DNA of 64,000 nucleotides. Source: Ralstonia wenshanensis (lineage in GTDB: Bacteria; Pseudomonadota; Gammaproteobacteria; Burkholderiales; Burkholderiaceae). Position 1 is the stretch's first letter. The number at the start of each line of letters is the position of its first letter. Location: contig NZ_CP076413.1 in the NCBI RefSeq assembly GCF_021173085.1, positions 2,294,001 to 2,358,000 on the forward strand, written 5' to 3'. Positions 8,720-19,297 of this stretch are shown here, in pieces. The notes below the pieces were generated by a model. The model did no database searches, was not told where the DNA came from, and worked only from the letters and a program-made list of their open reading frames with translations. Made by a program: the position numbers and the translations under genes.

Positions 8720-10024
8720 TCAGGCTGCGCGTGCGTCCAATGCCGATTCCCCGGCGATCGGTCGGGCCCGGCCGATCCACACAACGCACACCAGAGACAG
8801 CGCCGCAAAGCCGGCATAGAAAACCGCCATGGGCCACCACAGTGGGAAGAAGCGATCTGCAAGCACCGTGGCAAGCAGCGGCGTCAGGCCGCCAGCAAAT
8901 GCGCCGCAGACTTGATACGACAACGAGATCGCCGTATAGCGGATGCGCGCCGCAAACATGCCGCTGACAAAGCCCGCGATGATCGCGTAATAGCCGGACT
9001 CGGCCAGCGTGGCGATGGCCACCCCTGCAAACACGGTATGCGCCTCGCCCATGCGGACCAGTGGAAGCATGATGAACGGTACGACCACCGCGAAGGCAGC
9101 GAGAACGACCAGCATGCGGCGCGCCCCGAAACGGTCGGCCAGCGTGGCTGCGCCGAGCTGCACGAAGAACTGCAGCACGGCCACCCAGAACATGCAGTCG
9201 AGAATCATCGCGCGACTGAGCTGCAGATACTGCGTGGCATACGAAATCATGAAGATGTTGCTGAAGTAGACGCCAGCGATGCCGTACACGTTGGCACCAA
9301 TGGCCAGCGCGATCAGCGGCCATGCCTTGAGCGCCTCCGCCAGCGGCTGCTTCGCCACGTCGCCGGAGGCCCGCATCGCCTCGAACTCCGGCGATTCATT
9401 GACCGACATGCGGATCACAAAGCCCACGGCCAGCAGCACGGCACTTGCCAGGAACGGCAGGCGCCAGCCCCACGCCAGGAAGGCTTCCGGCTCGAGCCGG
9501 CTGACGGCCGAGAACGCCAGCATCGACAGGATCAAGCCACCGGCGCTGCCAAGCTGGGCGAACGAAGCGAAGAACGTACGCCGGCCTTTCGGCGCATGCT
9601 CGCCGGCCAGCAGCACCGCGCCGCCCCACTCGCCGCCCACGGCAATGCCTTGCAACACACGCAACGCCACCAGCGCGACCGGCGCAATCCACCCGGCCTG
9701 CGCATAGGTGGGCAGACAACCGATCAGCACGGTGGCGACGGCCATGAGGGTGAGCGTGCCCATGAGCGCGCGCCTGCGGCCGAGCTTGTCGCCGATGCGG
9801 CCGAACAGCACGCCGCCGATGGGCCGGGCGAGGAAGCCGATGGCGAACGAGCCGAACGAGGCCAGCAGCCCCAGCAAGCGGTTCTCTCCCGGGAAGAACA
9901 GCGGCCCAAAGACAAGCGCCGCCGCCGTGGCGTAGCTGTAGAAGTCGTACCACTCGATCGTGGTGCCGATGAACGATGCCATCGCCGCACGGCGCGGCTG
10001 GGCCGTCGATTGCGTTGTCTGCAT
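8720..10024 (-). CDS. MFS transporter, metabolite:H+ symporter (MHS) family
   Basis: A 434-residue, 12-helix inner-membrane symporter. The N-terminus MASFIGTTIEWYDFYSYATAAAL and the loop RPIGGVLFGRIGDKLGRRRALMGTLTLM are diagnostic of the MHS family (ShiA, ProP and alpha-ketoglutarate permease relatives). ATG at 10024 follows an AGGAGA site. It begins 31 bp after the stop of the guanidinobutyrase-like gene on the same strand, so the two are probably co-transcribed. It may import the guanidino compound or a related metabolite; that link is inference from position. Confidence 0.85.
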   Translation of the reverse strand: MQTTQSTAQPRRAAMASFIGTTIEWYDFYSYATAAALVFGPLFFPGENRLLGLLASFGSFAIGFLARPIGGVLFGRIGDKLGRRRALMGTLTLMAVATVLIGCLPTYAQAGWIAPVALVALRVLQGIAVGGEWGGAVLLAGEHAPKGRRTFFASFAQLGSAGGLILSMLAFSAVSRLEPEAFLAWGWRLPFLASAVLLAVGFVIRMSVNESPEFEAMRASGDVAKQPLAEALKAWPLIALAIGANVYGIAGVYFSNIFMISYATQYLQLSRAMILDCMFWVAVLQFFVQLGAATLADRFGARRMLVVLAAFAVVVPFIMLPLVRMGEAHTVFAGVAIATLAESGYYAIIAGFVSGMFAARIRYTAISLSYQVCGAFAGGLTPLLATVLADRFFPLWWPMAVFYAGFAALSLVCVVWIGRARPIAGESALDARAA

Positions 10025-10055
10025 GGGTCTCCTCTCCGTTTTTGTGGGTATCGCG

Positions 10056-11015
10056 TCAGGCGCGGTATTCGACGCCCGGCAGCACGCACAGCAGCTCGAA
10101 CGCGAGATTGGCGCCGAGCAGCGCCGTCGTCCCGAACGGGTCATACGGCGGGGACACCTCGACGAGATCTGCACCGACGATGTCGAGACCGCGTGCGCCG
10201 CGCACGATCTCCAGCGCTTGCGGCACGGTCAGGCCGCCAATCTCCGGCGTGCCGGTACCCGGCGCATAGGCGGGGTCGATACCGTCGATGTCGAAGCTGA
10301 TGTAGACCGGGCCGCCCTGCACGCGAGCGCGCACCTCTTCCATGAGCGGCACGAGCGATCGGTGCCAGCATTCCTCGGCCGTTACCACGCGAAAGCCCTG
10401 TTCGCGGCACCAGTCGAAATCTTCGGCCTCGTAGCCGGTCCCGCGCAGCCCGATCTGCACCACGCGGTTGCAATCGAGGAGGCCTTCTTCCACCGCGCGG
10501 CGAAATGGCGTGCCGTGCGCGATCTTCTCGCCGAACATGGTGTCGTTCACGTCGGCATGCGCGTCCACGTGGATCAGGCCAATGCGGCCGTATTTGGCAT
10601 GCATGGCGCGCAGGATGGGCAGCGTGATGGTGTGATCACCGCCCAGGCCGATCGGGCGGCAGCCGCCGGCGATGATCTCCCGGTAAGCCGCCTCGATGCG
10701 CGCGATCGAGTCATGCAGGTTGTAAGGGTTGGTCGGCACGTCGCCGATGTCGGCCACGCGCAGCGAGTCGAACGGCGCGGCGCGCGTGGCCATGTTGTAC
10801 GGCCGCAGGAGGACGGATTCTGAGCGGATCTGCCGTGGCCCGAGCCGCGCACCGTTGCGGTTGGACGTGCCCAGGTCGAACGGCACGCCGACAAAGCAGG
10901 CGTCCAGCCCCGCCGCTGACGCTGCGGCAGGCAGCCGCATCATGGTGGCAATACCGCCAAAGCGCGGCATGGCATTGCCCGAGGCGGGCTGAAAGAGGTT
11001 GGCGCAGTCGTTCAT
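10056..11015 (-). CDS. Ureohydrolase: guanidinobutyrase/agmatinase (GbuA-like)
   Basis: The 319-residue Mn-dependent ureohydrolase carries all metal-ligand motifs: GGDHTITLP, HVDAHADVND and SFDIDGIDPAYAPG. The N-terminal stretch MPRFGGIATMMRLP and the segment MFGEKIAHGTPFRRAVEEGLLDC resemble what I recall of Pseudomonas aeruginosa GbuA (4-guanidinobutyrase) more than E. coli SpeB. The reaction would release urea from 4-guanidinobutyrate (giving GABA) or from agmatine (giving putrescine). It is divergent from a LysR-type gene, as gbuA is from gbuR, and is followed by an MHS transporter. Substrate assignment is from memory of the family and needs testing. Confidence 0.82.
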   Translation of the reverse strand: MNDCANLFQPASGNAMPRFGGIATMMRLPAAASAAGLDACFVGVPFDLGTSNRNGARLGPRQIRSESVLLRPYNMATRAAPFDSLRVADIGDVPTNPYNLHDSIARIEAAYREIIAGGCRPIGLGGDHTITLPILRAMHAKYGRIGLIHVDAHADVNDTMFGEKIAHGTPFRRAVEEGLLDCNRVVQIGLRGTGYEAEDFDWCREQGFRVVTAEECWHRSLVPLMEEVRARVQGGPVYISFDIDGIDPAYAPGTGTPEIGGLTVPQALEIVRGARGLDIVGADLVEVSPPYDPFGTTALLGANLAFELLCVLPGVEYRA

Positions 11016-11030
11016 GGCAGTCGAAGTATC

Positions 11031-11050
11031 ACATCGTCTTCAGGCGATGT
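11031..11050. promoter_or_regulatory. Operator-like palindrome, copy 1 (ureohydrolase side)
   Basis: ACATCG-N8-CGATGT is an inverted repeat starting 16 bp upstream of the ureohydrolase ATG. The same half-sites with the same 8-bp spacer recur at 11119-11138. Together they are good candidate sites for the divergent LysR-type regulator. Confidence 0.55.
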
Positions 11051-11118
11051 AATGAGTGGAGATAGCCTGCATTCTTGCCGATGAATTTCGTGCATAGAAT
11101 GCGAAATCTCCGACTTAA

Positions 11119-11138
11119 ACATCGATTTCAATCGATGT
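11119..11138. promoter_or_regulatory. Operator-like palindrome, copy 2 (LysR side)
   Basis: ACATCGAT-TTCA-ATCGATGT is a perfect 20-bp palindrome ending 11 bp before the LysR GTG start. It shares ACATCG-N8-CGATGT with the copy at 11031-11050, 88 bp away (about 8.4 helical turns). Its position would suit autorepression. Confidence 0.6.
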
Positions 11139-11148
11139 ATTCACCGCC

Positions 11149-12045
11149 GTGCTGGGACAACCTTCCGATCTTGATCTGCGACTGATCCGCGTGTTTCTCG
11201 CCGTGGTTGACGCGGGCGGCATCACCCCTGCCCAGGCAACGCTGAACGTCGGGCAATCGACCATCAGCACCCAGCTGTCCACACTCGAGACGCGACTCGG
11301 CTATCGGCTATGCGAACGTGGCCGCAGCGGCTTCCGGCTCACCGCGCGCGGAGAACGGTTCGTTGATTCCGCACGCAAGCTGCTGGGCGCACTCGACGTC
11401 TTCAGTGCAGAGGCTCGCAAAGTGGGCCGCACGCTGGTCGGCACGCTGAACCTCGGCTTGATCGGCCATGCGCCCGTCAATGCGAATGCGCGGATCAGCC
11501 AGGCCATCGAGCGCTTTCGTCAACGCGATGAATCCGTGCATTTCACAGTCTCGGTGCGCCCGCCCGGGGAGCTGGAAGGACTGCTGCTCGACAACAAGAT
11601 CCATATGGCCATCGGCTATTTCTGGCACCGCGTGCCGGCGCTGGACTACACGACGATCTTCCACGAGACGCAGCTTGCGTATGCGGGGCGTGGTCATCCG
11701 CTGTTCAGCAAGGCTGGGGACGTGACGCCCGCGCAGGCACTGGCGCACGCGTGGGCGTGGCGCAGCTATCCGCTGCCCGAAGCGGCGGGGTCGCCGGCCG
11801 AGCGGCCGGTGACTGCGGTGGCAGACAACATGGAAGCGGTGGCAATGCTGGTGCTTTCGGGCCGGCACCTAGGCTACCTGCCAGAGCACTTTGCGGCGCC
11901 CTATGTAGCCCAAGGCCTACTGACGCCGTTGGCACCTGCAGCCATGCGCTACGAGGTGCCGTTTGACATGGTGGTGCGCCGCGACGCCCGGCGCAATGAT
12001 CTGCTGGCCGCCTTCATTGCCGACATGAAAGCGGCCCACGCCTGA
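11149..12045 (+). CDS. LysR-type transcriptional regulator (candidate GbuR-like)
   Basis: A 298-residue regulator with an N-terminal winged helix-turn-helix (LDLRLIRVFLAVVDAGGITPAQATLNVGQSTISTQLSTLE) and a C-terminal periplasmic-binding-protein-like effector domain. It starts with GTG at 11149. It is divergent from the GbuA-like ureohydrolase, with paired palindromes between them, so it probably controls that gene in response to a guanidino compound. The helix-turn-helix has Gly-Gly-Ile where many family members have Gly-Ser-Phe. Confidence 0.85.
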   Translation: MLGQPSDLDLRLIRVFLAVVDAGGITPAQATLNVGQSTISTQLSTLETRLGYRLCERGRSGFRLTARGERFVDSARKLLGALDVFSAEARKVGRTLVGTLNLGLIGHAPVNANARISQAIERFRQRDESVHFTVSVRPPGELEGLLLDNKIHMAIGYFWHRVPALDYTTIFHETQLAYAGRGHPLFSKAGDVTPAQALAHAWAWRSYPLPEAAGSPAERPVTAVADNMEAVAMLVLSGRHLGYLPEHFAAPYVAQGLLTPLAPAAMRYEVPFDMVVRRDARRNDLLAAFIADMKAAHA

Positions 12046-12061
12046 AAAGGCGGTCAAGCCG

Positions 12062-12487
12062 TCAGTTCGATGCCCGCTGCACCAGCCCCATGAACGCCTT
12101 GGCCGGCAGCGGCCCATGACACGATTGCGCACCGTTGGGCGAGCGCAGCAGCAGCCAGACGCTCTCGCTAGCCGGCGGCTGAATCACGAACGGCTGACGC
12201 GCCGAAGCCTCGGGCAGGCGCGGATCAGCCGGCGCCTGGATCGGCACGACCTGCCCGGCGTGGCCCTTCACCAATGCGCTGCACTCGGCGCCGGGCAGCT
12301 CGGTCGCGTGCAGGAAATCCTTGTTGACCAAGGCCTCGGCCAGCACCGTGTCTGGCGCGGTGAGGAACGAATCGACGTCAAAACGGGACGCACCGGTGGA
12401 GGCGCATCCCGCAAAGACGGCCGCCGCTGACGCTGCAACGGCAACAGCGGCTGCACGGTGCAGCGACGTGGTGAACGGCAAAGGCAT
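12062..12487 (-). CDS. Putative lipoprotein, function unknown
   Basis: A 141-residue protein. Residues 1-28 form a lipoprotein signal peptide with lipobox VFAGC. The mature part contains SFLTAPDTVLAEALVNKDFLHATELPGAEC and ends FMGLVQRASN. Two further cysteines (AEC, QSCHG) could form a disulfide. The start at 12487 has AGGAGACC just upstream. It lies 46 bp downstream of lolA on the same strand. No known domain recognised. Confidence 0.6.
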   Translation of the reverse strand: MPLPFTTSLHRAAAVAVAASAAAVFAGCASTGASRFDVDSFLTAPDTVLAEALVNKDFLHATELPGAECSALVKGHAGQVVPIQAPADPRLPEASARQPFVIQPPASESVWLLLRSPNGAQSCHGPLPAKAFMGLVQRASN

Positions 12488-12533
12488 GGTCGGTCTCCTT
12501 GTCGAGGACAGCAACGGCGCCGGCCTGCACGCG

Positions 12534-13181
12534 TCATTGCTTGATGACGTCAGCCCCTTTGGGCGGCGTAAAGCGGAACACGTTGGCCGGCAGTTGCGGA
12601 TTCTTCTGGATGTTCGAGAACGTCAGCAGGGTGGTGTTGCCAAAGGCGTCGCGCAGCTCCATCCCCTGCAGCTCGCCGCTGCGAAAGCCGATGGCGATGC
12701 GCTCGAACTGGGTGTCCTTTGCCTTGGGGGTGAGTTCGACCCAGTCGATACCGTCCTTGGTGCCACCCTCCTTGAGCGTGAAATTCTTGGCCAGGTCGTT
12801 GCTGCCGAACAGGATGGCGGCGGGGCTGGAACCCATCGACGCATCAAGCTTGCGCTCCGTGATCTGGTTGAGGTCCTTGTCGAAGATGTAGAGCATCTGG
12901 CCGTCGGCCGAGAGCTGCTGCTCGTACGGCTTCACATAGCGCCAGACAAAGCGGCCCGGGCGCGAGAAGACGAAATCGCCGTTGGACGTGCCGGCCACGC
13001 GCAGCGGGCTGCCGTTGGTGCCGCCCTTCACTTGCCGCTGCACGAACTCGCCGCGCGCAGTGCTGACGTTGCTCACGAAGGCGTTGAGCTGTTCGACCGC
13101 GCCCGCATAGGCGCCGGCGGACCATGCCGCCAGCGAAACCAGCCCGGCGGCCATCAGGTGACGTGCTTTCAACACAAACAT
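12534..13181 (-). CDS. lolA: Outer-membrane lipoprotein carrier protein LolA
   Basis: The 215-residue periplasmic chaperone carries lipoproteins from the LolCDE complex to the outer membrane. A signal peptide covers about residues 1-26 (ending AYAGA). The mature domain shows the LolA pattern: [56 protein letters not shown] and ILFGSNDL. The ATG at 13181 is used because the longer frame overlaps ftsK and lacks a signal sequence at its start. It follows ftsK on the same strand with about 98 bp between them, the common arrangement in betaproteobacteria. Confidence 0.93.
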   Translation of the reverse strand: MFVLKARHLMAAGLVSLAAWSAGAYAGAVEQLNAFVSNVSTARGEFVQRQVKGGTNGSPLRVAGTSNGDFVFSRPGRFVWRYVKPYEQQLSADGQMLYIFDKDLNQITERKLDASMGSSPAAILFGSNDLAKNFTLKEGGTKDGIDWVELTPKAKDTQFERIAIGFRSGELQGMELRDAFGNTTLLTFSNIQKNPQLPANVFRFTPPKGADVIKQ

Positions 13182-13279
13182 AGGAATCCCGGTTTCAGTT
13201 GATCTTGTTGTTAGTGGCCGGCCGCGACGGAACATTCCGCCCGCGCGGTAACGCGATGTAACTGCAAATGCGGGCAGCG

Positions 13280-15625
13280 TCATTCCTCTTCGACGACGTT
13301 GCCGTTGCGGTTGGGCGCCAGGATTTCGCGGTTGCCGTTGCCTGACATGGCGGACACGAGCCCCGCCTTTTCCATGTCTTCGAGCAGGCGTGCGGCGCGG
13401 TTGTAACCGATGCGCAGGTGACGCTGCACCAGCGAGATCGACGCGCGGCGATTCTTGAGCACCACGTCGACGGCCTGGTCGTACAGCGGATCGGCCTCGC
13501 CACCGCCCGCACCGACAAGTCCCGCGCCGCCGCCAAAACCATCGCCGCCGCCCTCGCCATCGGCCACGCCGCCTTCGAGAATGCCCTCGATGTAGTTCGG
13601 CTCGCCTTGCGATTTGAGGTTATCGACGATGCGGTGGACTTCCTCGTCTGACACGAACGCGCCGTGCACACGCACCGGCAAGCCCGTGCCGGGCGCCAGA
13701 TACAGCATGTCGCCCATGCCCAGCAGCGCTTCTGCGCCCTGCTGGTCCAGGATGGTGCGCGAGTCGATCTTGCTGCTGACCTGGAACGCAATCCGCGTCG
13801 GCACGTTGGCCTTGATCAGGCCCGTAATCACGTCCACCGACGGACGCTGCGTCGCCAGCACCAGATGGATACCGGCAGCACGCGCCTTCTGGGCAATCCG
13901 CGCGATCAGCTCTTCGACCTTCTTGCCGACCACCATCATCAGGTCGGCCAGTTCGTCGATCACGATGACGATCATCGGCAGCTTGTCGAGCGGCTCCGGC
14001 GCGTCCGGCGTCAGGCTGAACGGGTTAGGAATCTTCTCTTCACGCGCCGCAGCTTCTTCGATCTTCTTGTTGAAGCCCGCCAGGTTGCGCACGCCCATCT
14101 TGCTCATGAGCTTGTAGCGGCGCTCCATCTCGCCCACGGCCCAGTTGAGCGCGTGGCCAGCCTGGCGCATGTCGGTCACGACCGGGCACAGCAGGTGCGG
14201 AATGCCTTCGTAGATGCTCAGCTCCAGCATCTTCGGGTCGATCAGGATCAGGCGCACCGCGTCGGCCTTCGCCTTGTACAGCAGCGACAGGATCATCGCG
14301 TTGATGCCGACCGACTTACCGGAACCCGTGGTGCCGGCCACCATGCAGTGCGGCATCTTGGCCAAGTCGGCCACCACCGGCTTGCCGGCGATGTCCTTGC
14401 CCAGTGCCAGCGTGAGCTGCGATGCGCTCTCGTTGTAGACCTGCGAGCCGAGAATCTCCGACAGGCGCACCGCCTGACGCTTCGGGTTCGGCAGCTCCAG
14501 ACCCATGTAGTTCTTGCCCGGAATTGTCTCCACCACGCGGATCGACACCAGCGACAGCGAACGCGCCAGGTCCTTGGCCAGGTTGACGATCTGGCTGCCC
14601 TTCACGCCCGTGGCAGGCTCGATTTCGTAGCGCGTGATGACCGGCCCCGGATAGGCCGCCACCACCTGCACTTCCACGCCAAAATCCTTGAGCTTCTTCT
14701 CGATGAGGCGCGAGGTGAATTCCAGCGTCTCGGCGCTCACGGTTTCCACAACCGGCGGAATCGGGTCGAGCAACGCGAGCGGCGGCAGGTCGGAATCGTG
14801 AATGTCGACAAACAGCGGCTGCTGCTTCTCGCGCTCTACGCGCTCGCTCTTGACCACGGCGGTCGGGCGCACGATCTGCACCGGCGGCGATTCTTCAATG
14901 CGCACGCGGCGGGTCTCGACCACCTCTTCGCGCTCGACCTTGGCTGCCTCACCAATGGCCCGGTCCTGTTTGCTTTCGCGGCGCGTCTTGAAGCCGACGA
15001 ACAGCATCTCGACGCCCGCGCCAATCTGCTCGGCCAGGTTCAGCCACGAAAAATGGAAGAACAGCGACAGCCCGACCAGGAACGTGAACAGCAGCGCCAA
15101 CGTGCCGCCGGTAAAGCCCAGCGAATGCTGCATCGCCCCGCCGATCACGTCGCCCAGCACACCTCCGGGCGCACGCGGCAGCTTCATGTGCAGCGAATAC
15201 ATGCGGATGGCTTCCAGACCCATGCTGGAAACCAGGATGAGCGCAAAGCCGATCCACGTGACACTGGCGTCAACACGCGGCATGGAGGTGCGTGGCAGGC
15301 GCTCGTCCGACATCAGCTCGCGCCAGCCGCGCCAGACCTTGCGCACAAGCAGCACCGCCCACCAGTAGGCGGACGCGCCAAAGACAAACAGCAGGAGATC
15401 GGCCAGCCACGCGCCCACGCGGCCGCCCAGGTTGCGGATCTCGTCGACCTGGCTGGCGTGGGTGAAACCAGGGTCGGCCCGGTTGTATGACAGAAGAATG
15501 ATCAGGAAGGCGATGGTCACCGCCAGCAACAGGAACCAGCGGACCTCCCCCAGCAGCCGGCCAATGCGGGACGGCAGTGCGGAGGGATCGGTGCGGGTTG
15601 TCGGAGTGGTGGAAGCTCGAGCCAT
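13280..15625 (-). CDS. ftsK: DNA translocase FtsK
   Basis: The 781-residue septal DNA pump couples chromosome segregation to division. The N-terminus has hydrophobic helices ([17 protein letters not shown] and three more up to about residue 190), then a charged linker much shorter than that of E. coli. The motor domain carries Walker [15 protein letters not shown] and Walker [12 protein letters not shown]. The C-terminal gamma winged helix that reads KOPS sites is intact ([28 protein letters not shown]). Start at 15625 ([18 protein letters not shown]) was chosen over a 55-codon extension that runs into the trxB promoter region. Confidence 0.95.
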   Translation of the reverse strand: MARASTTPTTRTDPSALPSRIGRLLGEVRWFLLLAVTIAFLIILLSYNRADPGFTHASQVDEIRNLGGRVGAWLADLLLFVFGASAYWWAVLLVRKVWRGWRELMSDERLPRTSMPRVDASVTWIGFALILVSSMGLEAIRMYSLHMKLPRAPGGVLGDVIGGAMQHSLGFTGGTLALLFTFLVGLSLFFHFSWLNLAEQIGAGVEMLFVGFKTRRESKQDRAIGEAAKVEREEVVETRRVRIEESPPVQIVRPTAVVKSERVEREKQQPLFVDIHDSDLPPLALLDPIPPVVETVSAETLEFTSRLIEKKLKDFGVEVQVVAAYPGPVITRYEIEPATGVKGSQIVNLAKDLARSLSLVSIRVVETIPGKNYMGLELPNPKRQAVRLSEILGSQVYNESASQLTLALGKDIAGKPVVADLAKMPHCMVAGTTGSGKSVGINAMILSLLYKAKADAVRLILIDPKMLELSIYEGIPHLLCPVVTDMRQAGHALNWAVGEMERRYKLMSKMGVRNLAGFNKKIEEAAAREEKIPNPFSLTPDAPEPLDKLPMIVIVIDELADLMMVVGKKVEELIARIAQKARAAGIHLVLATQRPSVDVITGLIKANVPTRIAFQVSSKIDSRTILDQQGAEALLGMGDMLYLAPGTGLPVRVHGAFVSDEEVHRIVDNLKSQGEPNYIEGILEGGVADGEGGGDGFGGGAGLVGAGGGEADPLYDQAVDVVLKNRRASISLVQRHLRIGYNRAARLLEDMEKAGLVSAMSGNGNREILAPNRNGNVVEEE

Positions 15626-15709
15626 GCGGGAGACGCGGAGAGACGGATGTGCCGCTTGGGTAAGGCCACGCGGCTTGGGACAGCACAAATGCGATGGCAA
15701 GGATTGTAA

Positions 15710-16801
<1,092 letters not shown>

Positions 16802-16838
16802 GCTGCACCGCCCCGGTTTTCCCGGGCGCAAACAACGC

Positions 16839-16865
16839 GGCCGATGGGTAACCATCGGCCGTTTT
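16839..16865 (+). terminator. Terminator after trxB
   Basis: Stem GGCCGATGG / CCATCGGCC with a 4-base loop, followed by GTTTT. It lies 37 bp after the trxB stop and before the Smr gene. Confidence 0.7.
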
Positions 16866-16930
16866 GCCATATGCGGCGCCTTCGTATAATCGACAGACGC
16901 TCCATCCGATGTGCACGCCTGCCCTTCACC

Positions 16931-17596
16931 ATGAAACGCGCTTCTTCCCCCGCCAACAAGCTCAGCCTGACCGACCTGGCCGGCCTGCGTGACCAGCTCA
17001 AGCACGAGACGGAGGCACGCGAAGCCGAACGCCAGCGCGCCGAAGCCGCCGCGCGCAAGGCCTCAGAAGAAGCCAACGTGTTTCGTGCCAGCATCGGCGA
17101 GGTCAGCGCGCTGCGCCAGAACAAGCGCGTCGAGCATCCGCGCAATCCGCCCGCCCCGGATCCCGTGCATTCGCGTGCCGAAGAGCAAACCGTGCTGCGC
17201 GATTCGCTGTCGGATGAATTTGACGTGGACAACCTGCTGGAAACCGACGACACGCTTTCCTACCGCCGCCCCGGCATCGGCGACGACGTGCTCAAGAAGC
17301 TGCGCCGCGGCGAGTGGGCCACGCAAGACCAGATCGACCTGCACGGCATGCGCCGCGAAGAAGCCCGGGAGGCACTGGCCGCCTTCCTGCGCCGCGCCGT
17401 ACAGCGTGGCGTCCGCTGTGTGCGCGTGATCCACGGCAAAGGCCTCGGCTCGCCCGACAAAACGCCCGTTCTCAAGGGCAAAGTGCGCTCGTGGCTGGTG
17501 CAGAAGGAAGAAGTGATCGCTTTTGTCGAGCCGCGTAACACAGCCGGGGGCGCTGGCGCGGTGCTGGTGCTGCTGCGACAGCCGCACGGCTCCTGA
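16931..17596 (+). CDS. Smr/MutS family protein
   Basis: A 221-residue cytosolic protein. The N-terminal half is charged and predicted coiled (DQLKHETEAREAERQRAEAA). The C-terminal Smr domain has DLHGMRREEAREALAAFL and the HGKGLGSPD motif (VIHGKG). The Smr domain is known from MutS2 and from stand-alone YdaJ/SmrB-type nucleases; SmrB cleaves mRNA at collided ribosomes in E. coli. Whether this protein does the same is inference. The ATG at 16931 is the first Met that leaves the terminator upstream free. Confidence 0.85.
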   Translation: MKRASSPANKLSLTDLAGLRDQLKHETEAREAERQRAEAAARKASEEANVFRASIGEVSALRQNKRVEHPRNPPAPDPVHSRAEEQTVLRDSLSDEFDVDNLLETDDTLSYRRPGIGDDVLKKLRRGEWATQDQIDLHGMRREEAREALAAFLRRAVQRGVRCVRVIHGKGLGSPDKTPVLKGKVRSWLVQKEEVIAFVEPRNTAGGAGAVLVLLRQPHGS

Positions 17597-17642
17597 ACCC
17601 CAATCCTCCCATTCGCCCGCTCATCACAAGAACAACACGCAT

Positions 17643-18266
17643 ATGCACGTGACCCGCCTGCAGTTGGTGATGCACTGGGTGGAGATCCTCGCGGTCTTCT
17701 CGTTTGCCATCTCGGGGCTGGCCGAGGCCAAACGGCGCCGGCTCGACGCCGTAGGCGCGTTCATCGTGGCATTCCTGACCGCGTTTGGCGGCGGCACACT
17801 GCGCGATCTATTGCTGGATCGGCGGCCCTTCTACTGGATCGAGCACGAGCAATATCTGCTTGCGCTGTTCGTGATGAGCCTGTTCGCCAACTGGGTGATC
17901 CGGCTGGTCAGCCAACTGGTGTCTGATCGCGTGCTGATCGTGGCCGACGCCATCGGCATGGGGCTCTTTGGCGTGCTGGGTACGCAACTGGCACTCGATG
18001 CGGGTGTGCCGGTCTTCGTGTCGGTGATGATGGGTGTGATCACGGCGGCGTTTGGCGGCCTGCTGCGCGACGTGGTCTGCAATGAAGTGCCGATGCTGCT
18101 GCGGGACAATCACCCGTACGCAACGTGCGCGTTTCTCGGGTGCTTCCTTTACGTCGGGCTGACGCACACGGACTTGCTTCCGAGCGTGTCCGTGGTGATC
18201 GCAACGCTGGCGATCGTGATCGGGCGGCTGGCGACGCTGCGCTGGAACATCACCCTGCCGCGTTGA
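17643..18266 (+). CDS. TRIC-family (UPF0126/YadS-like) membrane protein
   Basis: A 207-residue inner-membrane protein of seven predicted helices made of two repeated units. The repeat signatures GAFIVAFLTAFGGGTLRDLLLDRRPFYWIEH and GVITAAFGGLLRDVVCNEVPMLL are those of the trimeric intracellular cation channel fold. The physiological ion in bacteria is unsettled. It starts 46 bp after the Smr gene and may be co-transcribed with it. No strong ribosome site is visible before the ATG. Confidence 0.82.
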   Translation: MHVTRLQLVMHWVEILAVFSFAISGLAEAKRRRLDAVGAFIVAFLTAFGGGTLRDLLLDRRPFYWIEHEQYLLALFVMSLFANWVIRLVSQLVSDRVLIVADAIGMGLFGVLGTQLALDAGVPVFVSVMMGVITAAFGGLLRDVVCNEVPMLLRDNHPYATCAFLGCFLYVGLTHTDLLPSVSVVIATLAIVIGRLATLRWNITLPR

Positions 18267-18309
18267 TCAGCGCTGACCGGCGCGAGCGCGCCGGCCACAG
18301 GCAGCGGCT

Positions 18310-19288
<979 letters not shown>

Positions 19289-19297
19289 GGCGGCGGC

